Part shown: piece after piece, positions 22,953 to 32,482 of the stretch
Layout of the letters: every line of letters begins with the position of its first letter
Numbering within the stretch: the first letter of the stretch is position 1
Source of the DNA: Liolophura sinensis
Taxonomy: Eukaryota; Mollusca; Polyplacophora; Chitonida; Chitonidae
Direction: 5' to 3'
DNA length: 64,000 nucleotides
Assembly: GCF_032854445.1 (NCBI RefSeq)
Contig: NC_088295.1
Location: 39,669,385-39,733,384, forward strand
Position numbers and translations under genes: made by a program
Notes under the pieces: generated by a model
What the model was told of the DNA's origin: nothing
What the model saw: the letters and a program-made list of their open reading frames with translations, nothing else
The model's database searches: none

Positions 22953-24119
22953 TAAGTAGCTGTTTTATGTTGGTACAGACAGTCGACGGCCCGTGCAGTA
23001 TGGTGCAGTAATAGACTTTGTTGTACTGTAACTGCTTGGAACTTTATTAAAAAAAGTTCGGTACTGTACTCTTCTGTACTGCACAGACAAATGTACTGTG
23101 TCGCGACCGCACAGTAGGATCACTGGGTAATACCCTATGACTGCTGCGCGGGACCTCAAGTTATTAAACTGTGTGGTGCTCCATGTGCATCGGATTATGT
23201 TTTCAGCAGAGCTCAATAGCGCGAAAGCGCTTTGTATTGCTCAGTCTGCGTCGTGATTTGCTGTATACGCGTGCTGTTCAGTGGAGAAACGCGCCAATCG
23301 CATGCGTATAGACATCGGACCCCACAAATAACCAACAAACGTGTGAGCGTGTTGCTGTCACAAGCCAGATAGTGTTGGTTTATGCCTTTAGTGATGGCCG
23401 CCATGTCGTCCACTTTGTATAAAGTTCGTGCTTTTTTAATTTCATCAACTCCCCCCAGCCCCACCCACCTTCTTTGGCTTTCATTTATTTTGCGTTTCTC
23501 ACCTGCATTTTTCTCTGCTTATTGCAGCTTTCACCGAACAACTTTTGGTTTCCTTTCATCTTTCATCTAACATTATGTCCTAACTTGTCCACTATCGTTA
23601 CTCAGCGTAACATTTTAAGATGTCGGCTCTCCCATTTTACAGCATTTAATATGTTTTATAATTTTAACACTTCGTATTTTAGGAGTTCCTATATTTATGC
23701 AGCCGTAAGTGATATGTTACTTCGACTTGTTTCTATTGTAAAACCGCTTTAATGGAAGCGCGGTCCACATTATTTGCTTTGTGTACAAATTCGCTTTCGA
23801 CACCTTTCATAGCAATCCCAGCGTAGGCATATTTATAGTGCAGACTTACTGGAAATAAGACACCAGGCACTACACCTGGCCAGTTCTAGAGTCTCATGCA
23901 GGTAGGAATTAACGTGTATATGAACCCGAGTGTCTGTGATTGCCCCGTGACAGTGCAATGACCTTGTCGTATAGAAATGATATACCGGTGGTTAAAGAAC
24001 TGTACCCTCAATGCTTGGAAAAGCGGCATCGACTACATCTACATGATAAACTCTTCGGTAGAGTCTACTGTTGCTTGAGCTCAGGTTAGGCCATGCACTG
24101 GCAGTCCATATGTTATGCC
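22953..24119. other. Unassigned intergenic sequence
   Basis: No supported gene or repeat recognised. Confidence 0.5.
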
Positions 24120-24651
24120 TGTAACAAGGCAATTTGTAATAAAAAACTATTTGTAATAACTGTAACTCCTAGAGTTTTTTTATAATAATTTATTTGTTCC
24201 AAGAAGACGCTGAGAAATTTTATCTAATGGTGAACAAGCCTAATCTGACAGATGTCATGAATGAGAATAAAGACGATAACTTCCTTTAAGAACATATTGG
24301 TTACATATTGCGTTATTAAATATTGCGTTTCAGACGTTAACTCACTTTGTAATAGAAAGGCAGTTTATAATATTTTTACAAACACTATTCAGAGTGTTTA
24401 CTCTTAAGCTAGGTAGATTTTTAAGAGGTCGGATTTCAGTGGTTACATTGTGTTACTTTGCCAATTACTAGTATCACACACTCTTAATGCTGTTTACAGT
24501 GGTGGGTCTTTGATATGCATTTTGCAAACTATGTAGTTTCATTTTCAATGATATAGTTTTTAAATGCTCGTTACTGTGGAGGTTTTTGGTATGTACTTTG
24601 AATGTCCATAATAGACACGGTAACTGGCAGATGTGATAAGAAAGAATAATT

Positions 24652-24800
24652 GCAACTTTCAAAGTTGCTTTGTGTGATAAATTGTTACAAATTGCGACTT
24701 CCAAAGTTGCTTTATGTGATAAATTGTTACAAATTACTAAAATGGCTTTATGAGATAAATTGTTACAATTTGCGACTTCCAAAGTGGCTTTATGTGATAA
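24652..24800. repeat. Short tandem repeat, ~40-55 bp units
   Basis: Three to four units contain ACTTCCAAAGTTGCTTTATG followed by TGATAAATTGTTACAAATTG. They lie within the inverted-arm structure. The short open frames here (NLSHKATLEVA-like repeats) come from the repeat. Confidence 0.8.
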
Positions 24801-26367
24801 AGACAAACAAAATGGCTAGCATGACAATGCCTTAACTGCAGATGATATTAATGACGAAAACATTTTCAAAATGATAATTGTTACAAATTGTATTATTACA
24901 ATTTGTGGTGCAGATGTTATAATTGTTGTAACAGAATTTGTAAAAAATTATTACAGAAGCACTTAATGGCATTTTAAAATTATCTGTTATAAATTGCTAC
25001 TCAATTTACTGTGGCTTTTTGTAATATTGTATTCATTTTCAGAAGACAATGAAAACTTTCTATCAAACATAGCTATTCCTAAACGGCGTTATTAAATTAT
25101 TACAAATTGCATTAATGTGAACATAATGTTTAATGAATCGATTAGACATACTTTACGAAATTGGATATGGATGCAGTGCAATGAAAACTGACTTTCAAAA
25201 CGAGATGAGAGAGGAACAGTTTATCTAAAGAATGACTTCTGTTTGGAAGTCAGTAGTTAATTACATTTTCAACAAATAGTTGTTCAAATGAGATTCTGGA
25301 GATGTGAATGAATGAATGAATGAATGAATGCTTGGAGTTTTACGACGTGCCTAACAATTTTTAAATTTAAATTTAAACAGTTGTAATAAGGAGACAGGAA
25401 AGGCCATTTATCCGCGATAATGTTAAACGAAATGACATGTCCTGGTCTAAGTGAAATACCAATGCTATTCAATTCAAACAGAGTATGGCTTTTTTACATG
25501 TAGTCATTTTGATCCAGTGACAGCTGGAATTTATGACCAGCTCGAGTTGCGACAATCGAACAGCGGCCAATCCGAGAGCTGCAATCTTTAGGCTGTTTCC
25601 AACAAAACACGGTGTTATCTACCACTCATTTTTACCAGACCATTATATTATGTCATTTACAGGTCTCATTTCCTCTGTTTGTTTCCCACGCTTTTTTAAA
25701 TGTCTTTATTATATGTAGCATCAAATAACCAAATACTACATTCTGATGATATAAGAATTTTGTGAATAAAAAGAAAACAAACAATATTTGCTGACAGATA
25801 GTCTAAGAAATCTTTGAAATAAAACAATTCACACTTTGCTATTATACCTTTGGTTAGATCATACGATTTGAACGATTTAGAATAGCATCAGTAATAGAGT
25901 AAAAAAATTTATATATAGTCTGTTTCTAAAGTAACAACAGCATTTTTAGCAGTAACGCTGTTGGCAAAACAGGTATTATTTCTTTAGGCATAACCCAAAA
26001 AGAATGTGAACTACGTACCAAATTTTAAATTAGCGCAAATGGCAACTAATTTGTCCATAAAGCTTTATTTTTTGCAAGTGTCCAACTTCGCAATATTGTA
26101 GGAGGTCGTAAAACACCAGGCAAATAAAATCGTCTCGTTATTTTAACAGTTAGATCATTTGTATTCTTTGTTTCTAGTTGTAAATATTTCACTAATTTTA
26201 TACAATTAAGTTGGAACATACTAGTACGTAAATATTTTAATAATACTTGCGCGTAGCCTGCCTTTACACTTGTTAATGCCTCAGTTATTATCTTTTCTAA
26301 TGCAAATCTAATCCAGTGCTAATTTTCAGTTTTAAAACATTCTTCATGAATATTTAGAGTAAACAGT

Positions 26368-26516
26368 ATATAAACCTTCACAGTAAGCGCTACGAACCCT
26401 CGCAGTATAACATACAAAACCCTCACGATAAACATCATCAACCCTCTATGTAATAAACATAAACCCTGACAGTAGCCATCACAAACCCCCGTTGTAAACA
26501 AAATAAACCCCTTGCT
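26368..26516. repeat. Degenerate minisatellite, ~22-25 bp units
   Basis: About six loose units carry AACCCTCRCRGT and ATAAACAT-like parts, for example ACCCTCACGATAAACATCAT. It lies within the inverted-arm structure. Confidence 0.6.
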
Positions 26517-26895
26517 CTAACGCCTGCGACGCAAGTCGTAATAAGGCAATGTGTAACAAATATGTTCTTAAAGAGAGTTACCGTCATTATTATCATATAA
26601 GACATCTGTAAGGTTAGGCTTGATCATCTTGAGATGGAATTTTCCAGTGTCTCCATGAAAGGAATAAGTTTCAGCTCTGGAAGTTGCAATTTGTAATAAT
26701 TTTTAAAAAAGCTACTCTCAGAGTGTTACAACGCAGTTTGTAATAAAAACCCAATTTGTAATAATTATTACAAAAAGCCACTCTGATACTTGCTTTTTGT
26801 AATAATTTCTTGAAACGAATAAGTTATTACAAAATGCAACTATGGGAGTAATAATTAATACAAATTCCTTTTTCATTACAAATTACATTGTTACA

Positions 26896-27162
26896 TTATA
26901 TAGAATTGCTACTTGTAGGCGTTGTAAAGTCAGTACCCTCCACCATTATTCTTAATTTAAAACGGACGCCTTTGTCTTTTCTCCTATAGTCCAATGTTTT
27001 TATCAGATTATGTAAGGTAGTACTCTATTTAGATATTTATTCGATCCGTTTTGGATGAAACCGTTTAGAACTGACCATTTGAATCATTTGAAATGTAAGT
27101 CGCTGTAAGCAAATCTCAGTGGAGGCGTCGCCACCATACATTGGTAGAGGTCTTATTAGCGA
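26896..27162. other. Sequence where a 5' LTR would be expected
   Basis: No similarity to the 3' LTR at 31151-32163 is visible apart from the last 14 bases next to the primer site (27163-27176). Confidence 0.5.
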
Positions 27163-27176
27163 TCAATACCGTAACA
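27163..27176 (+). repeat. Remnant of the 5' LTR end
   Basis: TCAATACCGTAACA is identical to the last 14 bases of the 3' LTR (32150-32163) and lies 5 bases before the primer binding site. Similarity stops abruptly to the left. Confidence 0.7.
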
Positions 27177-27181
27177 GAAAT

Positions 27182-27199
27182 TGGGGGCTTGTCCGGGAA
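27182..27199 (+). other. Primer binding site, tRNA-Pro type
   Basis: TGGGGGCTTGTCCGGGAA matches 16 of 18 positions of the tRNA-Pro primer site known from other retroelements. It sits just inside the LTR end. Confidence 0.8.
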
Positions 27200-27303
27200 C
27201 TGATTGTTTCCCTTTAGTTTTGCACCGGATATTTGAAGTTAAACATATGTGAGAAGCGATTGCTTAATATTAACGGTGAAGATTCAGTGGCTAAATATTT
27301 ACA

Positions 27304-27540
27304 ATGGGAGATTTTGATCCTAAACAGTTTGTTAATGCACCCGATCAGGATGTTTTTGAGAGTTTAAAGAAGGAAGACTTGGTTAAGTTAGGGACATTTT
27401 TAGGTTTGTCCGTAAAGTCTTCATGGAGGAAAAGAGATATGCAGTATACTTTGTTGAAACATTTAGTGGAGATAGGAAAGAGAGAGGGAAGTACAGAGAG
27501 AGGAAAGAGAGAAGGAAAAAGAGAAAGAGAGGGAACATGA
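27304..27540 (+). CDS. gag: gag N-terminal segment of the LTR retrotransposon
   Basis: The ATG at 27304 (MGDFDPKQFVNAPDQDVFES) begins 105 bases after the primer site. The 78-residue frame ends in a Lys/Glu/Arg-rich stretch and a stop at 27540. The main gag-pol frame resumes one register away at 27557, and the DNA between is purine-rich (GAGAGAG, GGAAAAAG), so a slippage indel is the likely cause. Similar N-terminal pieces with a charged coiled coil precede the capsid in related elements. Confidence 0.7.
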   Translation: MGDFDPKQFVNAPDQDVFESLKKEDLVKLGTFLGLSVKSSWRKRDMQYTLLKHLVEIGKREGSTERGKREGKREREGT

Positions 27541-27556
27541 GATAGAGTTAGAAAAG

Positions 27557-30079
27557 TTGAAAATGCAGAGAGAGGAGAGAGAAATGCAAGAAAGAGAGAG
27601 GGAAAGAGAATTGGAGTTCCAAATGAAAAAGTTAGAGGTTGAGAGAGATGAGAGACAGGATTCAGGATTTGATGTGACCAAATACATTCGGTTAGTTCCA
27701 TCCTTTCAGGAAAAAGAGGTGGATAAGTATTTTCTGCATTTTGAGAAAATTGCGAATAGTTTGAAGTGGCCTAAAGAGTTCTGGACTATGTTATTACAGA
27801 GTGTGCTAATTGGAAAGGCCAGGGAAATTTACACTCAGTTAAGTGTAGAGAATGCTTCCAGTTATGACTATGTGAAAGAGGTAATTTTGAAGGGTTATGA
27901 ATTGGTGCCTGAAGCTTACCGCCAGAAATTTCGTAACTATGAAAAAGGTAGAGATCAGACATACGTTGAGTTTGGTCGAGCTAAGGAGCAGTTGTTTGAT
28001 CGCTGGTGTATAGCAAAGAAAATAGACAAGGATTTTGAAAGTTTGCGTCAGCTTGTGCTGGTAGAAGAGTTCAAGCGTTGTATTCATAATGATGTAAAGG
28101 TGTTCGTTGATGAGCAGAAGGCGAGTACACTTGAAGAGGCAGCCAGTTTAGCTGATGATTATTCCTTGACACATAAGGTTACACACACGGGTAAGCCATT
28201 TAATTCATTTACACGTAGAAAAACCCAGTCACATGCAACAGGTAGAGGTAGCTCTACACAGAAGAGTTCTACACCAGGCTCCAGTGGTTCTACAGCTCAT
28301 GGTTCACGTAGTTCAGATTGGAATAGTAGTCCTCGAAATAGGGTCACTTGTAATTTTTGCAAGCGGGTAGGTCACGTGATGAGTGAATGTTATACCTTGA
28401 AAAGGAGACGGGAAGCTCAGAATGAGTCTAAGCCCACAGGTCTTTGTGTTGCAATGCACAAAACATTGCCGGAAGTTACATCAGCAGTTAAAAGCAGATC
28501 TGAGTTAGCTGATACGGGATTGGATAAGATTCCCAAATGCTCTATGGATAGCTTCGCTCCGTTTATCAATTCTGGTTCAGTGTCGCTTAGAAGCGACATG
28601 TCTTGTGCTACCCCTATAAAGATATTAAGGGATACTGGGGCATCTCAGTCTCTGTTGTTGATGAATACTCTGCCCTTTTCTGAAGAGTCATACTCTGGGG
28701 TTCGTGCCCTTATTAGAGGTGTAGAGTCTAGTGACTTTGTCAGTGTTCCCCTTCATGATATTTATTTGTCATCAGATTTGATATCTGGACCTGTCAGGGT
28801 AGGCATTAAGCCTTCATTACCTTTTGAGGGTATTCATTTGTTGTTGGGAAATGACTTAGCGCATGATAAAGTTACTGTTGATCCCTTAATGGTTGATAAG
28901 CCTTCTCTGAATTCAGTCACAGAGCCAGTTGAAAGCGAGATAGCGGGTTTATATCCGTCCTGTGTTGTTACAAGAGCTATGTCTAGAAAAGTCAGTACGG
29001 ACCAGGGTAGTACTGTTGATTTGAGCGAGACTTTTCTCAACAACATGTTGGATGGAGATTCTTCCAAATTAGACAGCCAGCAGGAAGTAGATACTAATTT
29101 TGTTAGTGGTGATCTGCCATTTTGTAGGACTGAGTTGATTGCTGAACAACACAGTGATCCAAGTATTTTTTGCTTGTTTAATGATGCAGCTAAAGATGGT
29201 GAATCTTTATTTGACCCATGCTACTACTATGTCAAGTCTGGCATATTGATGCGGCAGTGGAGGCCTCCCGATGTTTCGTTGGAGGATGAATGGGCAATTA
29301 AGCATAAGGTAGTTGTGCCCAAGTCTTATCGTAAAGACATACTGACCATAGCGCATGAAACGCCGTTAGCAGGTCATTTAGGTGTTAATAAGACCTATCA
29401 TAAGATTCTCAGTCATTTTTATTGGCCAGGAATAAGGAAAGATGTTACTGAATTTTGCAGGTCTTGTCATGCATGTCAGTTAGTGGGGAAACCTAACCAG
29501 ACAATCCCCAAGGCAGCCTTGAGCCCTATTCCTGCAATTGGTGAGCCATTCAGTAGAATCTTAAAAGATTGTGTTGGTCCCCTACCTAAGACAAAGTCTG
29601 GAAATCAGTATATGTTAACTATAATGTGTACTTCAACTCGTTTCCCTGAGGCAATTCCATTAAGGAATATTACTGCCAAGACTGTAATTAAGGCTTTAGT
29701 TAAGTTCTTCACCATGTTTGGTCTGCCTAAGTCATTACAGTCAGACCAGGGTTCAAATTTCATGTCTGGTGTGTTCCAACAAGTTATGCATGAGCTAGGT
29801 ATTAGCCAGTATAAATCCTCAGCTTATCACCCACAAAGTCAAGGAGCACTAGAGAGATTCCATCAGACACTGAAAAGTATGATAAGAACTTACTGCTTTG
29901 AGACAGGGAAAGATTGGGACGAGGGTGTACCTTTGTTAATGTTTGCTGTAAGAGAGTGTGTACAAGACTCACTTAGATTTAGTCCATTTGAGCTTGTGTT
30001 TGGCCATACTGTGCGTGGTCCACTACAGTTGTTCAAGGAAAAGTTTGTGTCTGGTGATAGTGACAATGTTAACCTATAA
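27557..30079 (+). CDS. gag-pol: gag-protease-integrase polyprotein of the LTR retrotransposon
   Basis: This frame has 840 codons. A charged coil (residues 1-35) precedes a capsid-like domain (about 40-210) containing DRWCIAKKIDKDFESLRQLV and then VEEFKRCI, which resembles the SCAN/Gmr1-like capsid. A CCHC knuckle CNFCKRVGHVMSEC is at 265-278. The aspartic protease active site is LRDTGASQSLLL with Asp359. The integrase follows directly: an HHCC zinc domain from about 600 (HETPLAGHLG, then CRSCHAC), and a core with Asp671 (KDCVGPLP), Asp730 (SDQGSNF) and Glu766 (GALERFHQ). The Asp730-Glu766 spacing is 35 residues, the DD35E pattern. No RT lies between protease and integrase. The frame ends at a TAA (30077-30079) inside the integrase C-terminal region and continues in the same register beyond it. 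Confidence 0.9.
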   Translation: MKMQREEREMQERERERELEFQMKKLEVERDERQDSGFDVTKYIRLVPSFQEKEVDKYFLHFEKIANSLKWPKEFWTMLLQSVLIGKAREIYTQLSVENASSYDYVKEVILKGYELVPEAYRQKFRNYEKGRDQTYVEFGRAKEQLFDRWCIAKKIDKDFESLRQLVLVEEFKRCIHNDVKVFVDEQKASTLEEAASLADDYSLTHKVTHTGKPFNSFTRRKTQSHATGRGSSTQKSSTPGSSGSTAHGSRSSDWNSSPRNRVTCNFCKRVGHVMSECYTLKRRREAQNESKPTGLCVAMHKTLPEVTSAVKSRSELADTGLDKIPKCSMDSFAPFINSGSVSLRSDMSCATPIKILRDTGASQSLLLMNTLPFSEESYSGVRALIRGVESSDFVSVPLHDIYLSSDLISGPVRVGIKPSLPFEGIHLLLGNDLAHDKVTVDPLMVDKPSLNSVTEPVESEIAGLYPSCVVTRAMSRKVSTDQGSTVDLSETFLNNMLDGDSSKLDSQQEVDTNFVSGDLPFCRTELIAEQHSDPSIFCLFNDAAKDGESLFDPCYYYVKSGILMRQWRPPDVSLEDEWAIKHKVVVPKSYRKDILTIAHETPLAGHLGVNKTYHKILSHFYWPGIRKDVTEFCRSCHACQLVGKPNQTIPKAALSPIPAIGEPFSRILKDCVGPLPKTKSGNQYMLTIMCTSTRFPEAIPLRNITAKTVIKALVKFFTMFGLPKSLQSDQGSNFMSGVFQQVMHELGISQYKSSAYHPQSQGALERFHQTLKSMIRTYCFETGKDWDEGVPLLMFAVRECVQDSLRFSPFELVFGHTVRGPLQLFKEKFVSGDSDNVNL

Positions 30080-30085
30080 CAGTAT

Positions 30086-31036
30086 GTGTCAAGTTTTCGT
30101 ACTAAGCTCAACAGAGTATGTGAGTTAGCCAGAGAGAATCTTACAGCTTCTCAGAAGAGTATGAAAACTAAGTATGACAAAGAGACAGTAAGACGCAGAT
30201 TTGAAGTTGGTCAGAAGGTACTGGCCTTACTTCCAGTTAGTGGTAAGCCACTTGAGGCTCGTTATTTTGGACCTTATGTAGTAGACAAGAGGCTAAGTGA
30301 TCTTAATTATATTATTTTCACTCCTGATCGGCGCAAATCTAGACAACTTTGTCACATTAACATGTTAAAGCCATATGTAGACAGAGATAGCACTGATCTC
30401 AATGTTGTACATCCTTGTGGAGTTGCTATCTCTTGTTTTCCAGTGCCAAGTTGTAAGAGAGAGTTAACGCGTTTTTTGGGCATGGCAGGTTATTATCGAA
30501 AGTTCTGTAGGAACTTTTTATTTGTTAGTGAGCCATTAACTCAGCTGTTAAAGAAAGGTGCTAAATTCTTGTGGTCCATTGAGTGTCAGAGATCTTTTGA
30601 TAGATTAAAGGCCATGCTAAGCAGCGGCCCCATACTTGTAGCACCTGATTTTAATTTACCATTTAAGCTAGCTGTTGATGCTAGTGATATATCTGCTGGG
30701 GCAGTTTTGTTACAAGAAAATGAAACAGATCACGTTGATCACCCTGTATGTTTTTTCTCTCGCAAATTTGACAAGTGCCAGAGAAATTATTCGACAATAG
30801 AAAAGGAGTGTCTGTCCTTGATTCTAGCATTACAGCATTTTGAAGTATACGTGACTTCGTCAAGTTACCCCATTGTTGTGTATACAGATCACAATCCCTT
30901 AACCTTCTTGCACAAACTAAAAGGTAAAAACCGAAGATTGTTAAGGTGGAGTTTGCTTTTGCAAGAATTTAATCTAGAGATTAGACACATAAAAGGGAAA
31001 GATAATGTGATTGCTGATTGTTTGTCACGTCTCTAG
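30086..31036 (+). CDS. pol: Integrase C-terminus, RT thumb and RNase H of the LTR retrotransposon
   Basis: This continues the previous frame in register after one stop codon; it opens without a genuine ATG. Residues 1-105 are the integrase C-terminal module (VGQKVLALLP, then ARYFGPYVV, a GPY motif). The sequence then passes at about 30425-30440 straight into the RT thumb/connection (FPVPSCKRELTRFLGMAGYY), so the RT fingers and palm with the catalytic Asp pair are missing. RNase H follows with its acidic residues in AVDASDISAG, STIEKE, YTDHNP and the final NVIADCLSRL. It stops at 31036. The polymerase cannot be active, although RNase H looks intact. Confidence 0.88.
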   Translation: MSSFRTKLNRVCELARENLTASQKSMKTKYDKETVRRRFEVGQKVLALLPVSGKPLEARYFGPYVVDKRLSDLNYIIFTPDRRKSRQLCHINMLKPYVDRDSTDLNVVHPCGVAISCFPVPSCKRELTRFLGMAGYYRKFCRNFLFVSEPLTQLLKKGAKFLWSIECQRSFDRLKAMLSSGPILVAPDFNLPFKLAVDASDISAGAVLLQENETDHVDHPVCFFSRKFDKCQRNYSTIEKECLSLILALQHFEVYVTSSSYPIVVYTDHNPLTFLHKLKGKNRRLLRWSLLLQEFNLEIRHIKGKDNVIADCLSRL

Positions 31037-31085
31037 TTGGTTTTCTGCAGCTTTGTTTTTAAAGACTGTGGTAAACGTTATTATT

Positions 31086-31150
31086 ATTCATAATTATGAA
31101 TATGTTAAAGAAAGTTTTATGCTAAACTTTCTTTCCCTGAAGGGTGAGGG
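31086..31150 (+). other. Palindrome, hairpin and polypurine tract before the 3' LTR
   Basis: ATTCATAATTATGAAT (31086-31101) is a perfect 16-bp palindrome. AAAGAAAGTTT (31107-31117) pairs with AAACTTTCTTT (31124-31134) around a 6-base loop. GAAGGGTGAGGG at 31139-31150 is the polypurine tract that primes plus-strand synthesis, directly against the LTR start. Confidence 0.75.
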
Positions 31151-32163
31151 TGTTATGTATGACTATTTAACGTCTTCATGTACTGTTAGTCTGCGGACCT
31201 TTCTGAAAACATAACAGGCCCTGTTATATATGTACAGCGCGGACCTGATGGAAAGCACCTTGTTCAATGCTCTGTTTATTTAACTGGCTGTTCATTGGCT
31301 GTTAAACTCTGTGTTTAAAAATAGTTGAATCCACCTGGCACGTATATAAGCCGTGTTTTCTGTGCAGAGGAGAGGTATTTTTGCTGCATCCACTGGGAGC
31401 CAGGAGAGTGTGCGATGCTCTCGTATCGAGTCCATTATATTTATATGAGCTGGTGATGCCAGTTTCGTTTGGGAGGACAGATTTTTATGCCGGCACCGTT
31501 TGTGTACCACAGTAGTACTGATGTCTGGTTTATGTGAATTTCTGCGGAAGTCACGTTTATTGGTGTTCGGATCTTTATTATGATTATACAGTGTTGACTG
31601 TGTAATTTGTTTAACACGCTGACCTCACCTGACCGACAAGGTCGTCAAGGACTCTAAACTGAAGTTTTCAGTTTTGCAAAGGACGTTCGTTCTGCCACAA
31701 GGTGACATTACTCTACGTCTCTGAACGGCTCGTTTGTGAGCTTCTGCGGGAGCTGTGACTGATCTAAGGTGGATGATACCTCCATGCCTGTATTTACCCT
31801 GTGTTGTGCTCTGCGGGTGTGACGTCATTCAAAGGCTTGACTGTTCCAGTTCTGTGTAACCTGTGTACTGTGTTCGCATTCACTAACCTAGCGAAGTACC
31901 TGACTAGGACAATTTGTGACTTGTGTGAATTTTGTGTTTATCCCATGGTCTTTACATTGGATCTCCTGGAATACGTTCCTTGGGATGCAAAGGTGAACTG
32001 GAAACTTTTAAAGACCGGTAATACTAATGTGTATGTTTTTTTATGTTGTTGTTGTTGAACTGTCTTTAAAACTGTACGTCTCATGTTACATATAAAGCAT
32101 TGTTTACATTGTAATATTGAGTCACTGCGTCTGTTTTCTGTTGCTGTTTTCAATACCGTAACA
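31151..32163 (+). repeat. 3' LTR of the retrotransposon
   Basis: It begins TGTTATG right after the polypurine tract and ends CCGTAACA, giving TGTTA/TAACA inverted ends, 1013 bp. A TATA-box-like TATATAAG at 31343-31350 suggests transcription starting near 31375. An ATATAAAG near 32091 may serve 3' processing; no AATAAA is seen. The only other LTR trace is 14 bases at 27163. Confidence 0.85.
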
Positions 32164-32264
32164 GTGTATATACATAGATATCATGGTCAGCAGTTTCTTG
32201 CTGTGAGGCACTAAAATAGCTAAAGATTTGTGAAAGGATTATTGTCCATTGGTCTTTTATAAAT

Positions 32265-32482
32265 CCGGGTACCTCACTGGCTTACTGTGACTGTCAGCTT
32301 GGACCTTGACCATTAGGTCGTCTGTTCGAACCCAGCTCTCGCTGTTCGGACTGGGACTTTAGGTCAGATGGTTTGTCTCGTAAGGTTCAGGTGAAACCCC
32401 GGGTCCCCAGGTTTTCTCCGCCCATAAACCTGACCGTCGCGTCATATAAGTGAACAGGTACTGAGTATAAAAGTACTAATGC
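32265..32482 (+). mobile_element. SINE family A-related copy, diverged
   Basis: TACCTCACTGGCTTACTGTG is the head, with a B-box-like GTTCGAACCCAGCTCTCGCT. The body has CCGGGTCCCCAGGTTTTCTC and CGTCATATAAGTGAACAGG. A reversed tail fragment (TTTATTTATTTGATTGGTGC) lies further right at about 32609-32695. Confidence 0.6.

Larger units (their letters stand above)
24120..26895. mobile_element. Possible DNA element with long, diverged inverted arms ending in TGTAACA
   Basis: The left end TGTAACAAGGCAATTTGTAA and the right end read inward (TGTAACAATGTAATTTGTAA) are inverted copies. Homology continues inward through ~220 bases on the left and ~350 on the right. Matching pairs include CTTTAAGAACATATTGGTTA at the left and, reversed, CTTTAAGAACATATTTGTTA at the right. 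The right arm has extra TTGTAATAA/TTATTACAA units. A third, weaker direct copy lies at 25020-25110. No transposase was found between the arms and no clear target duplication was seen. It may be a non-autonomous DNA transposon or several inverted copies of one repeat. Confidence 0.55.
27163..32163 (+). mobile_element. Gmr1-like (Gypsy-related) LTR retrotransposon, RT-deleted
   Basis: The layout on the plus strand is a 14-bp LTR end, primer binding site, gag, protease, integrase, the RT thumb with RNase H, a polypurine tract and the 3' LTR. Integrase upstream of RT/RNase H combined with Gypsy-type integrase and RNase H sequences is the arrangement known from Gmr1-like elements. The RT fingers and palm are absent, there is one frameshift in gag and one in-frame stop in the integrase C-terminal region, and most of the 5' LTR is missing. 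This copy cannot be autonomous. Confidence 0.85.

Noticed and set aside
27345-27701. Long minus-strand Ser/Leu/Phe-rich frames
   Set aside because: Shadow of the purine-rich gag coiled-coil region on the plus strand.
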